This document shows positions 1 to 7,034 of a stretch of 18,054 bases of DNA, in pieces. The stretch covers positions 1 to 18,054 of the forward strand of contig URMR01000019.1 of the NCBI GenBank assembly GCA_900548935.1, written 5' to 3'. The notes beneath the pieces are model-generated. The model had not been told where the DNA came from, made no database searches, and saw only the letters and a list, made by a program, of their open reading frames with translations. Position 1 is the stretch's first letter. The number at the start of each line of letters is the position of its first letter. This stretch comes from an uncultured Collinsella sp. GTDB taxonomy: Bacteria; Actinomycetota; Coriobacteriia; Coriobacteriales; Coriobacteriaceae. Position numbers and translations under genes: made by a program.

Positions 1-126
1 CGTTCACTTCGCGGAAAAGTATTAGACCTCGATAGCGGTGGATGGGGTACCGGTGTAAAACGGCGTCAAGGGTTGGTCGAGCAGGCGGTTTTCAGGCGAC
101 TGGGGCATGGCGGGCGGTCGATCGCC

Positions 127-132
127 TATACT
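127..132 (+). promoter_or_regulatory. Putative -10 box of the Nudix gene
   Basis: TATACT lies 33 bases before the ATG of the Nudix gene and fits a sigma-A -10 element. No good TTGACA-like -35 is seen at the usual distance, so this is tentative. The rest of bases 1-165 holds no gene I can support. Confidence 0.35.
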
Positions 133-165
133 GGTTGGGCTCAACTGGAGAGGTGATGGCTAGTT

Positions 166-561
166 ATGAAATCAATCAATGTTGCAGCAGCGATTATTCA
201 GAAGGACGGGAAAATCCTGAGCTGCCAGCGCGGCTATGGCGAGTTTAAAGACGGCTGGGAATTTCCGGGCGGCAAGCTCGAGCCGGGCGAGACCGGCGAG
301 CAGGCAATCGTGCGCGAGATTCAAGAAGAGCTCGAGGTCACGATCGGTAACCTCGACTATCTTTGCACGGTCGAACACGATTACGAGACGTTCCACCTGT
401 CGATGCAGTGCTACCTGGCTACCATTCTTTCGGGGGAGTTCAAAGAGCATGCTCACGAGGACATGAAGTGGCTCGATACCAATAACCTGTGGGATGTCGA
501 TTGGCTTCCGGCGGACGTTAAAGTCGTTAGGGAGCTCGAAAAGAAACTCGGGCTTAAGTAA
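166..561 (+). CDS. Nudix hydrolase, MutT-like (deoxy)nucleoside triphosphate pyrophosphohydrolase
   Basis: A 131-residue protein of usual MutT/NudG length. It probably hydrolyses oxidised or non-canonical (d)NTPs to the monophosphate and pyrophosphate in the cytoplasm. The Nudix box is at residues 36-58: G36, five residues, E42, seven residues, then REIQEELEV. The metal-binding REXXEE core is intact, while the glycine usual near the box end is Glu57. Downstream, the EHDYETFHLSMQCY stretch resembles the short CTP/8-oxo-dGTP pyrophosphohydrolase subfamily. The start is the first ATG in frame. A purine-rich GGAGAGG lies about 12 bases upstream, which is rather far, and it fits better a short out-of-frame ATG at 156. 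The gene converges on the helicase gene with 39 bases between stop codons. Exact substrate is unknown. Confidence 0.93.
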   Translation: MKSINVAAAIIQKDGKILSCQRGYGEFKDGWEFPGGKLEPGETGEQAIVREIQEELEVTIGNLDYLCTVEHDYETFHLSMQCYLATILSGEFKEHAHEDMKWLDTNNLWDVDWLPADVKVVRELEKKLGLK

Positions 562-562
562 G

Positions 563-599
563 AAAGGGGCGGGCGTCACATGGCGGCTCGCTCCTTTTT
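563..599. terminator. Bidirectional intrinsic terminator between Nudix and helicase genes
   Basis: A 12-bp stem with two G-T wobbles pairs 563-574 (AAAGGGGCGGGC) with 586-597 (GCTCGCTCCTTT), around an 11-base loop. A T-run (595-599) serves the plus strand. On the minus strand the stem is followed by a weaker T-rich stretch. It sits exactly between two convergent stop codons. Confidence 0.8.
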
Positions 600-600
600 G

Positions 601-3477
601 TTACTCGGCCGCGCTCAAATCGCTGAGCATAAACTCGTAAATGTCTTGCCTCACGGGTGCGTTGAGCTCATATTCGATTTCGACGGCGTTGTCGCCGCTC
701 TTAGTTTTAATAGCTTCGAACTCGCCGGTCGGATGCATTTCGCCTAAGAAATAGAACTCCTTGCCACCCTTATCGTCCTTGTTCTTTCGCATAAACAAAT
801 ACGTCTTCAGGCCGTTTTCCGGCCATGTCTTCAGGCGCTGAATCTCGGGGGAGTTGAGCTTGCGGTTGCCCTTCGAGATTGCGATGAGCTTGCTCGGCGA
901 AACAAAGCGGTCTTCATACTGAATTGACTCACTAATGTCGGGTGCCTTGTCATAGTTAATAAACACGGGGAATGTATTGGTCTTCTCGTCGTAAAAATAG
1001 CCGCCGAGATTTTGGCCGTTGATGTTCTTTTCCCAGTTCATCAAGCGGCAAACCTCTTCGTACGTGTACTTGGCGTTGAGAACGAAATTTGTGTTTTCGT
1101 ACGTCTCGGCATAGTCGAGTCGGTTGCGCGCAATACCAAAATCCAGCACCTCGAGAGTCTGACGCTTGAACTCTGCGTTGCGCAGGGCGCTCGCAAACGC
1201 TTCGGTCAGACGAGGTCCGGTACCATCGTCAATAAGCAGGGAAACGAAATCCTTAGGAGTGGCAAAGTCGCCCTTAAGGACAGCGATTGCCGACCTAACG
1301 GCGCTGTCCTTAAGCTGTGCGCGGTAATTTCTAAACGCAGCCTCGCGCATATGCCGATAGCCCTCGTGTCCGGCTTCGACGAGCGTTTGAAGCAAATAGA
1401 GGTCTTCGAATCGCTTGCCCGCGGCAAGTTTTTGAGAAATAAATTTGAGAATCTTGGTTTGATCAGAGGAAAATTGAACCGTGTAGTCTGGCTCGTATTT
1501 GGAAAGAAATGCGTGGTAGGACCCCAGGCCACTATTCTTGAAGATAAGCAGCGGATCGATGGAGCCGTTACGATCAAATTCGAGCAACGAGGGAATCTTG
1601 CCGAGTTTTTGGCGCAAGTCGAGATATTCGTTTTTCAAAAACCTGACGGAGGTGAAATCGCCGCCGTCGATGGCCTTGTAAATGCGTGCCTCGGAAATAC
1701 GATCGAAGCTCACGGTCGAGCATCCGGGGATCGCCGAATCGCCCTCTTGAACAAGACGGCGCAGGCGGTCTTTGTTATACGTTTTGTCACCCGAAAGCGC
1801 GATGGGCACCAAGAAGTTGTTCTGGTAGTTGCCAATAAAGTCGAGCACCAGTGCGTATTCCTTACCATCATTCAGGCGCAAACCTCGTCCGAGCTGCTGA
1901 ATAAAGATGATTGCGGAGTCGGTGCGTCGAAGCATGATGATCTGATTGAGCGAGGGGATGTCGACGCCTTCGTTCATGATATCGACCGAGAAGATGTACT
2001 CGAGCTCGCCGGCTTCAAGCTGGCTGATAGCGGCATCGCGGACTTCATCGGGATCTTGACCGCTAATCGCAACCGTTCGATATCCGAGAGCGTTGAATTT
2101 GTGTGACAGTTCTTTGGCCTCGGCGTTTCGATTGCAGAAAATTAAGCCCCTGCGGTTGCTTTTGGTGACGCTATATTCTTCGATCTTCTCGGTGATATGA
2201 CGCACGCGCTCGTCGGATGTTAGGCGTCCGAACAAGGCGGTATCTTCGACCGTTTCGTCGTCGATCTCCAGATCGTGAATGCCAAAATAATGAAAGGGGA
2301 CTAGCATCTCCTCGGCCAAAGCGTCCTGCAGTGTGATCTGGAACGCGATGACGTGATTGAAGAGGGCAAAGACGTCATAGCCGTCGGTGCGATTGGGTGT
2401 AGCGGTCATGCCCAGATAAAACCGAGGCGTAAAGTGCGACATGATGGATTGGTAGCCCTGGGATCCCGTGCGGTGGGCCTCGTCGATGACGATGTAGTCG
2501 AACTCATCGGGACGGAAATCGCTCAGATGTTTGGCGACCGAAGAACACATGGCAAACACGCAGGTAGCATTGCTTATATTCTTGCCAGTTTGATAGGTGT
2601 CGAACGTATAGGTACTACCTAAAAGGCGTTCGTAGCTTGCGCGGGAGGCGTCGATAATGCGCCGGCGGTGCGCAAGAAAGAGGACGCGCCGGGGTTTAGT
2701 TGCGAGCACGTCGAACGCCGAAAGGAAGGTCTTGCCGGTGCCGGTTGCCGAGACCAGCAGGGCGCGGGTCTCGCCCTTGCGGTGGATTACACCGAGCGCC
2801 TCAAGGGCGCGTTGCTGCATTTTATTGGGCTTGATTTCTTCGAGGTCATTCTGCGCCGGCGTTTCCGCAGATCTGAATGTCGGTTTCGATTTGGGCTTTG
2901 GCGGACGTGCCGATCGATATGCGGCATAGTTCTCAATCCAGTCTTGGGAAAGCAAAACGGTTGAGGTGTCGTTCCACAACGAATTGAACTCGCCCCTCAG
3001 TTCGCCGAGTAAGCGGCTGTTCTCGACAGTCTGGTACAGCACGTTCCATTCTTTATTACAGGTGAGGGCGGTCTGCGTCATGTTCGAGCTGCCGACGATG
3101 ACCGTGCTGGTTTCGCCCTTATCAAAAATATATCCCTTGGCATGCAAATTACCTTGGAATACGCGAACTTCCATGTTGTCGTATTCCAGGAGCTTGCGAA
3201 AGGCGTCGGGTGAGTTGAAGTTGAGATAGGTGGACGTGAGCAGCCTGCCCTTAATGCCACGCTGTTTGAGCTCCTGGAACGTCTCGACCAGGATTTGAAG
3301 GCCGCCGTCTGCAACAAACGCTACGCAAAAGTCAAAAGAGCTGCAGGTTGAGAGCTGCTCTTTGATAACGGATAGTAGTGTTCCGCCTGTCGCCTTCGAG
3401 TTGGCGATGAGCTTGGGTGAATCGTTCTCGCGTGCAAGCGAGTCGAATTCAATATCAATCTGCTGCTGCGTAGTCAT
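601..3477 (-). CDS. Phospholipase D-like / superfamily 2 helicase with C-terminal DUF3427
   Basis: About 958 residues, a full-length member of the PLD-ResIII-Helicase_C-DUF3427 family. The N-terminal PLD-like domain carries one HKD motif (HAKGYIFD, H112-K114-D119, then GSSNMT), as in single-HKD nucleases. The SF2 motor follows: Walker A SATGTGKT (243-250), DEAH (332-335), TATP (358-361), and motif VI QQLGRGLR (527-534). The C-terminal 350 or so residues match DUF3427, ending with YTYEEVCRLMNW and GGYFYDEKTNTFPVFINY. The likely role is ATP-driven DNA or RNA remodelling coupled to cleavage. Such fusions are often accessory and a defence role is possible, but that is inferred. The ATG at 3477 is preferred because AAAGG lies 10 bases upstream; an in-frame TTG at 3486 would be too close to it. 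Base composition is more AT-rich than neighbouring genes, suggesting transfer. Confidence 0.92.
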   Translation of the reverse strand: MTTQQQIDIEFDSLARENDSPKLIANSKATGGTLLSVIKEQLSTCSSFDFCVAFVADGGLQILVETFQELKQRGIKGRLLTSTYLNFNSPDAFRKLLEYDNMEVRVFQGNLHAKGYIFDKGETSTVIVGSSNMTQTALTCNKEWNVLYQTVENSRLLGELRGEFNSLWNDTSTVLLSQDWIENYAAYRSARPPKPKSKPTFRSAETPAQNDLEEIKPNKMQQRALEALGVIHRKGETRALLVSATGTGKTFLSAFDVLATKPRRVLFLAHRRRIIDASRASYERLLGSTYTFDTYQTGKNISNATCVFAMCSSVAKHLSDFRPDEFDYIVIDEAHRTGSQGYQSIMSHFTPRFYLGMTATPNRTDGYDVFALFNHVIAFQITLQDALAEEMLVPFHYFGIHDLEIDDETVEDTALFGRLTSDERVRHITEKIEEYSVTKSNRRGLIFCNRNAEAKELSHKFNALGYRTVAISGQDPDEVRDAAISQLEAGELEYIFSVDIMNEGVDIPSLNQIIMLRRTDSAIIFIQQLGRGLRLNDGKEYALVLDFIGNYQNNFLVPIALSGDKTYNKDRLRRLVQEGDSAIPGCSTVSFDRISEARIYKAIDGGDFTSVRFLKNEYLDLRQKLGKIPSLLEFDRNGSIDPLLIFKNSGLGSYHAFLSKYEPDYTVQFSSDQTKILKFISQKLAAGKRFEDLYLLQTLVEAGHEGYRHMREAAFRNYRAQLKDSAVRSAIAVLKGDFATPKDFVSLLIDDGTGPRLTEAFASALRNAEFKRQTLEVLDFGIARNRLDYAETYENTNFVLNAKYTYEEVCRLMNWEKNINGQNLGGYFYDEKTNTFPVFINYDKAPDISESIQYEDRFVSPSKLIAISKGNRKLNSPEIQRLKTWPENGLKTYLFMRKNKDDKGGKEFYFLGEMHPTGEFEAIKTKSGDNAVEIEYELNAPVRQDIYEFMLSDLSAAE

Positions 3478-3559
3478 CCCGGCCAAACCTTTCGAAAGAC
3501 TATGTTGGCGCCAGGATAACAGATCGATCGTTCGTGTTTTAGATGTGTGACGATTTGAA

Positions 3560-3587
3560 TTGGCAGTTTGGTATGAGCTTGCATACG
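3560..3587 (+). promoter_or_regulatory. Possible promoter of the membrane protein-phosphoesterase operon
   Basis: TTGGCA (3560-3565) and CATACG (3582-3587) are separated by 16 bases. They lie in the divergent gap between the helicase gene and the 79-residue gene. The match is modest. The inverted repeat GTGTCC-N10-GGACAC (3587-3608) would overlap the start of transcription. Confidence 0.3.
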
Positions 3588-3608
3588 TGTCCGCACGGCA
3601 TGGGACAC
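3587..3608. repeat. Inverted repeat GTGTCC-N10-GGACAC, possible operator
   Basis: Perfect 6-bp arms (3587-3592 and 3603-3608) separated by 10 bases, in the divergent intergenic region. Position just after the putative promoter suggests an operator. No regulator is identified. A second hairpin (TGCCGCC at 3615-3621 with GGCGGCA at 3634-3640) lies before the ribosome site. Confidence 0.4.
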
Positions 3609-3678
3609 TTACCCTGCCGCCCTGCTCTGCCGCGGCGGCATGTACCTAAACAACGACCCTCTAAGGAGTTCGATTTTG

Positions 3679-3918
3679 ATGAGTAACAACACCAAGCATC
3701 TCGCAAAGAAATGCGTCAAGGACGCGGGGCCGTGCCTTGCGCTGTGCCTTGCCGGCGCAGCGGTCGCGCTGCTGGCTGTTCTGGGGCCGTTCGACGTGCT
3801 CCGAAGTGTCAGCTCTCTGCACGTTTGCATGGCCCTTGCCGGCGCCATGATAACTGGCGGCGTGCTCGATCTGATTTTTTGGGTGCTTGACCCGTTTGGA
3901 TGGAAGAATGAAGGGTAA
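3679..3918 (+). CDS. Small two-helix membrane protein, unknown function
   Basis: A 79-residue protein of no family I recognise. It has a short basic N-terminus (MSNNTKHLAKKCVKDAG), a hydrophobic helix at about residues 18-36 (ALCLAGAAVALLAVLGPF) and a second at about 47-69 (LHVCMALAGAMITGGVLDLIFWVL). The tail is short and polar. It is probably an inner-membrane hairpin with both ends inside. The ATG at 3679 is chosen because AAGGAG lies 10 bases upstream at 3663-3668; an earlier in-frame ATG at 3640 has no ribosome site. It is 40 bases ahead of two metallophosphoesterase genes and is probably co-transcribed, so it might tether or modulate them. That link is inferred from position only. Confidence 0.7.
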   Translation: MSNNTKHLAKKCVKDAGPCLALCLAGAAVALLAVLGPFDVLRSVSSLHVCMALAGAMITGGVLDLIFWVLDPFGWKNEG

Positions 3919-3958
3919 GCCCTAAGGGATGGATATCCCGCAGCAACAGGAGGTCCCC

Positions 3959-4597
3959 GTGATCTGGTTTACCAGCGATACTCACTTTGGGCACGAGAAC
4001 ATGCTACGGCTTAGCGATAGACCGTGGTCGACTGTTGCGCAGATGAACGACGCCATGGTCGCTAACATTAACAGCAAGGTCGCTGCGGATGACGAGCTCT
4101 ACATCTTGGGCGACTTTAGCTTTAAGATGACGGTCCAAGACGCCTACGAGCTGCGTAAAAGCATTGTCTGCAAGCGCGTCCATCTGCTGCCCGGCAACCA
4201 CGACAAAGACTGGATGCAGCCTGCCGTAGCGGATGCTTTTATCGTCGAGTCGCCCATTTGCGTGCTCAAGATCAACCGCCAAAAAATCGTGTTGAGTCAC
4301 TATCCCATGGTCGACTGGCAGGGCATGTCGCACGGCAGTTGGCATCTGCACGGGCATATCCACAGCTGCGGCGGCGCGTACAACAAGTTCAACCTCAGGC
4401 AGGGGCTGCTGCGCTATGACGTGGGTGTGGACGCTAACAGCTACGTCCCCGTGAGCCTGGAGGAGCTCAGGTCGTGGTTTGCGCAGGTAGACGAGCCGAT
4501 GTGTTGCGTTAAATGGCCGTGGTGGGTCAACGCAACGGGCGACGAGCAGATCGAGCACGATCTCGAAACCTATAAGAGGGAAGTGGTAATCCGATGA
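3959..4597 (+). CDS. Calcineurin-like metallophosphoesterase (first of a pair)
   Basis: A 212-residue binuclear-metal phosphoesterase. All signature motifs are present: DxH (SDTHFGH, D7 and H9), GD (GDFSF, 51-52), GNHD (79-82), a lone metal His (SHYP, H114) and GHxH (GHIH, 132-135). It resembles the short single-domain phosphoesterases of bacteria and phages whose substrates are mostly unknown. A GTG start at 3959 is preferred: a perfect AGGAGG at 3948-3953 lies 5 bases upstream and gives the typical N-terminus MIWFTSDTHFGH. The in-frame ATG at 3929 would add ten unusual residues. Its stop overlaps the next start by ATGA, implying translational coupling to the second phosphoesterase. Confidence 0.9.
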   Translation: MIWFTSDTHFGHENMLRLSDRPWSTVAQMNDAMVANINSKVAADDELYILGDFSFKMTVQDAYELRKSIVCKRVHLLPGNHDKDWMQPAVADAFIVESPICVLKINRQKIVLSHYPMVDWQGMSHGSWHLHGHIHSCGGAYNKFNLRQGLLRYDVGVDANSYVPVSLEELRSWFAQVDEPMCCVKWPWWVNATGDEQIEHDLETYKREVVIR

Positions 4598-5319
4598 CGG
4601 TCTATGTAACGGGCGATATTCACGGCGGCGTCGACATGCAAAAGCTGCGCGACTGGGAGCTTGGGGATAGTCTGACGAGTGACGACTATCTGATTGTCGC
4701 GGGCGACTTTGGCTTTCCATGGGATTTCTCTGCCGAGGAATGCGGCGATATCGCCTGGTTGGAATCGCGCCCCTATACCGTGCTGTTCGTCGACGGCAAT
4801 CACGAGCGCTTCGATCACTGGGCGGAGCGTCCCATGGAGCTGTGGCACGGTGGGCTGACGCAGCGCCTGTCGGATACCTCCCCCATACGGCGCCTGACGC
4901 GCGGCGAGGTTTTTGAGTTCGACGGCTCAACGATCTTTACCATGGGCGGCGCCACGAGCGTGGACAAGGAATACCGCATTCCCTATTCCAGCTGGTGGCC
5001 GCAGGAGCTGCCGGATGAGCGCAACTTTGAGGAGGCGCGGGCAAAGCTCGACAGCGTGGGCTGGAAGGTCGACTACGTGATCACCCACACCTGCGCTACG
5101 CGCATGCTCTCGCCCACGCTCTATCCGGCACCCGGCTGGAATTGCCCCGCCGTCGATCGGCTCACGGCATTTTTCGGTGAGCTGGAAGATCGCTTGGACT
5201 ACAAGCGCTGGTACTACGGGCATTTTCATCGTGATGCCAACCCAGCCGAGCGCCATACCGTGCTCTACGACTGCATCGTCCGCCTGGGCGACGAACTCCA
5301 ACCCTGGGATGTTGCGTAG
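4594..5319 (+). CDS. Calcineurin-like metallophosphoesterase (second of a pair)
   Basis: A 241-residue metallophosphoesterase of a different subgroup from its upstream partner. Metal-site motifs are complete: GDIHG (D8, H10), GDFGF (GD 37-38), GNHE (68-71), VITH (H165) and GHFH (209-212). Between the fourth and fifth motifs is a Trp/Pro-rich insert (SSWWPQELPDERNFEEA) common in this subgroup. Start ATG overlaps the upstream stop by four bases, so the two are probably made together. The substrate cannot be read from the sequence; phosphodiesters, nucleotides or phosphoproteins are all possible. The following 52 bases before the convergent gluQ gene contain no clear terminator. Confidence 0.92.
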   Translation: MTVYVTGDIHGGVDMQKLRDWELGDSLTSDDYLIVAGDFGFPWDFSAEECGDIAWLESRPYTVLFVDGNHERFDHWAERPMELWHGGLTQRLSDTSPIRRLTRGEVFEFDGSTIFTMGGATSVDKEYRIPYSSWWPQELPDERNFEEARAKLDSVGWKVDYVITHTCATRMLSPTLYPAPGWNCPAVDRLTAFFGELEDRLDYKRWYYGHFHRDANPAERHTVLYDCIVRLGDELQPWDVA

Positions 5320-5371
5320 GGGCGCGGAGGCATGAGCTTCGTGACGAACCAAAACCGATTTGTTAAGGGAT

Positions 5372-5539
5372 TTACTCCCAAGCTGGCTTGCGCTCGAGCA
5401 ACGTTTTCGCAGCTTTAGGCGTGGGAGAGTCAAGTATTTCGCAGAACGCATCGAACCCCTCTGGCGAAAGATGGGTTGTTGATACTTTGGCAATGTCGCT
5501 ATCGAGGTGCTCGTCAGGGTGGGCTGTCGTCTGTTGCAT
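5372..5539 (-). CDS. Truncated DUF1778/TacA-like antitoxin tail, in frame within gluQ
   Basis: A 55-residue reading frame shared with the end of gluQ. Its ATG (residue 337 of the long product) is preceded by AAAGGA with 5 bases spacing, a better ribosome site than gluQ itself has. The last 32 residues (LSPEGFDAFCEILDSP ... LLERKPAWE) match the pattern I know for the C-terminal toxin-neutralising region of DUF1778 antitoxins, which pair with GNAT toxins. The family's N-terminal ribbon-helix-helix DNA-binding half is missing, and no GNAT toxin follows on this strand. It may be a decayed antitoxin fused to gluQ, or a short solo antitoxin made by internal initiation. The family match is from memory of the pattern; independent translation is inferred. 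Confidence 0.5.
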   Translation of the reverse strand: MQQTTAHPDEHLDSDIAKVSTTHLSPEGFDAFCEILDSPTPKAAKTLLERKPAWE

Positions 5540-6547
5540 GCCTGTCCTTTCATCCATAACGATGTTCTCGCGGTGCGCGCGGATGACATTCCAGCTAAAG
5601 TGCTCGACCAGCTGCTCGGCAGAGCGCGGCGTGGTGTCCGGAGCGATGCCCGTTTGCCTGGCGAGCCATCCCAGCAGTGCCTCGGGTGTGCCAAAGCGGG
5701 TGCGGAGCTCGCCCAGGTCTAGATCACGGTCGCGCTTGGAAAGGCGGCGGCCGTCCGGCGACATGAGCAGTGGAATATGTGCGTAGCGCGGCGTGGGAAG
5801 TCCCAGCAGATGCTGCAGATAGATCTGGCGCGGCGTGGAGCCCAGCAGGTCGCATCCGCGTACGACCTCGGTGACGCCCATGGCGGCGTCGTCGACCACC
5901 ACGGCCAGCTGGTAGGCAAACACGCCGTCGCTGCGGCGCACCAAAAAGTCGCCGCACTCGGTGGCGAGTGCTTCGCATTGGGCGCCGTACGTGCGGTCCA
6001 CGAATTCGATTACGTCGCCCGCGAGGTCGTCGACGGTGGGCACGCGCAGGCGCGTGGCCGGAGCACGCAGGATGCTGCGGCGTGCAACCTCCTCGGCAGA
6101 AAGGCCTCTGCAGGCGCCGCGGTAGATGGGCGTGCCGTCGCTGGCGTGCGGCGCGCTCGCGGCGTGGAGCTCGGCGCGCGTGCAAAAGCAGGGGTAGGTG
6201 AGGCCGGCGTCTTGCAGCTGGCGCAAGGCGCTCTCGTACAGGCCGAGGCGATCGTGCTGGTAGTAGGGGCCTTCGTCCCACTCGAGTCCCAGCCAGGCCA
6301 GGTCGTCAATCAGTTGAGCGGCAAGTTCCGGGCGCTTGCAGCGATCATCCAAGTCCTCGATGCGCAGCACGATGCTGCCGCCCTGGCTGCGGGCTGAAAG
6401 CCACGAGCACAGGCAGCTGAACACGTTGCCCAGGTGCATGCGGCCCGAGGGCGACGGGGCAAAACGGCCTACGACGGGGGCGGGAGAGGGGGTCGTCGTT
6501 GGCGCGTCCTCGGCGGGCGTTGCTATGTTGCGTGCGTTGATATCCAT
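5372..6547 (-). CDS. gluQ: Glutamyl-Q tRNA(Asp) synthetase with a C-terminal antitoxin-like extension
   Basis: A GluRS-like class I enzyme lacking the anticodon-binding half. GluQRS activates glutamate and attaches it to queuosine-34 of tRNA(Asp). Visible features are a HIGH-equivalent signature (FAPSPSGRMHLGN, 29-41), RIEDLD (62-67), a zinc site (C120, C122, Y142, C146), the GCDLLGSTPRQIYLQHLLG region, and a KMSKS equivalent RRLSKRD (267-273). The family is normally about 300 residues. This one has a 26-residue leader and continues past the usual end near residue 330 for about 60 more. The extra tail resembles a DUF1778 antitoxin C-terminus, and an internal ATG with its own ribosome site lies at 5539. 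The minus-strand start has no ribosome site but TATACT seven bases upstream, so the mRNA may be leaderless. Confidence 0.92.
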   Translation of the reverse strand: MDINARNIATPAEDAPTTTPSPAPVVGRFAPSPSGRMHLGNVFSCLCSWLSARSQGGSIVLRIEDLDDRCKRPELAAQLIDDLAWLGLEWDEGPYYQHDRLGLYESALRQLQDAGLTYPCFCTRAELHAASAPHASDGTPIYRGACRGLSAEEVARRSILRAPATRLRVPTVDDLAGDVIEFVDRTYGAQCEALATECGDFLVRRSDGVFAYQLAVVVDDAAMGVTEVVRGCDLLGSTPRQIYLQHLLGLPTPRYAHIPLLMSPDGRRLSKRDRDLDLGELRTRFGTPEALLGWLARQTGIAPDTTPRSAEQLVEHFSWNVIRAHRENIVMDERTGMQQTTAHPDEHLDSDIAKVSTTHLSPEGFDAFCEILDSPTPKAAKTLLERKPAWE

Positions 6548-6554
6548 GCGGACG

Positions 6555-6560
6555 AGTATA
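6555..6560 (-). promoter_or_regulatory. Putative -10 box of gluQ (leaderless mRNA)
   Basis: On the minus strand TATACT lies seven bases before the gluQ ATG, which would place the transcription start at or next to the start codon. No Shine-Dalgarno sequence is present between them, consistent with leaderless translation. No convincing -35 box is seen. Confidence 0.4.
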
Positions 6561-6588
6561 GCGCGGGGCGCGATGGGGAGGCGTCACT

Positions 6589-6669
6589 GTGGTCCGCAAG
6601 TTGGCCGCGCTGCGCATTGCACGCGGCTGGTTTGCGGCTCAAGGTCTCGATTGCTGCGCACCGACTTAG
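6589..6669 (+). CDS. Possible 26-codon micro-ORF
   Basis: GTG start with GGGGAGG seven bases upstream (6575-6581). It encodes a basic, hydrophobic 26-residue peptide beginning VRKLAALRIARGW and ending CCAPT. A terminator-like hairpin starts 14 bases after the stop. The ribosome site plus following hairpin make it a candidate small protein or leader peptide, but such short frames occur by chance in GC-rich DNA. Confidence 0.22.
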   Translation: MVRKLAALRIARGWFAAQGLDCCAPT

Positions 6670-6683
6670 CCTCACAAACGACA

Positions 6684-6719
6684 GAAACCCCGGCAGCTCT
6701 TCGCAACTGCCGGGGTTTC
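6684..6719. terminator. Strong symmetric hairpin, terminator-like
   Basis: A perfect 13-bp stem (GAAACCCCGGCAG, 6684-6696, with 6707-6719) and a 10-base loop. The stem includes AAA and TTT ends, but no further T-run follows on either strand. It lies between divergent genes, so a normal gene-end role is unexplained unless the micro-ORF or a small RNA upstream is transcribed. Confidence 0.55.
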
Positions 6720-6899
6720 CACGGAAAAGGGGGACATGATCCTCGAGCGAACGGGAAAGGGGCAACCGTTTTCGCTCAACTGCTTTATGCCCCTCGACTG
6801 GCGGCTCAATCAGCGCATGCCGCGCCCACACAAAGCCGCTACACCTGTGGCGGAGCTGTGAAGTGATATCTATTGCTGGCGCAGGCCATGCCAAAGAGT

Positions 6900-6914
6900 G
6901 TCCCTAATGACTAG
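6900..6914 (+). repeat. GTCCC-GACTAG intergenic repeat, copy 1
   Basis: GTCCCTAATGACTAG. Two close relatives occur at 9062-9076 and 9088-9103, all between genes. It appears to be a dispersed repeat family of this genome. Confidence 0.5.
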
Positions 6915-6994
6915 CTGCTGGCGGCAGGCATGACTTTTATCCCGTTTGGCGCTCCGGTCGCCTAGATGTTCGTCATGTGTACCCGCAAACGTGG

Positions 6995-7000
6995 GACAAT
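6995..7000 (+). promoter_or_regulatory. Putative -10 box of the DUF2207 gene
   Basis: GACAAT in the context GTGGGACAATGGCG, 35 bases before the start codon. The two-component operon has a similar context (GTGGGCATAATGG) before it, which supports both as promoter cores. No clear -35 is seen. Confidence 0.33.
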
Positions 7001-7034
7001 GGCGCTGTTGGTTTTACAGATAAAGGATGCGCTT

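Larger units (their letters stand above)
6548..7034. other. 487-base divergent gap without a recognised gene
   Basis: The gap between gluQ (minus) and the DUF2207 gene (plus) contains the gluQ -10 box and a 26-codon micro-ORF. It also has a perfect 13-bp hairpin (6684-6719), a weaker hairpin (6745-6754 with 6766-6777, one 2-base bulge), one copy of a GTCCC-GACTAG repeat (6900-6914) and the DUF2207 promoter region. No tRNA fold or longer credible protein is visible. Confidence 0.5.

Noticed and set aside
156..248. Short frame from an ATG with a better-placed ribosome site than the Nudix start
   Set aside because: It ends after 30 codons, overlaps the Nudix gene out of frame and encodes nothing recognisable; the Nudix box proves the other frame.
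5320..5371. Remnant of a GNAT toxin after the antitoxin-like tail on the minus strand
   Set aside because: Only 52 bases remain before the opposing phosphoesterase gene, and the translated frames show no convincing toxin start.
6589..6670. Possible tRNA in the 487-base gap
   Set aside because: No acceptor pairing, T-loop consensus or anticodon stem could be arranged.
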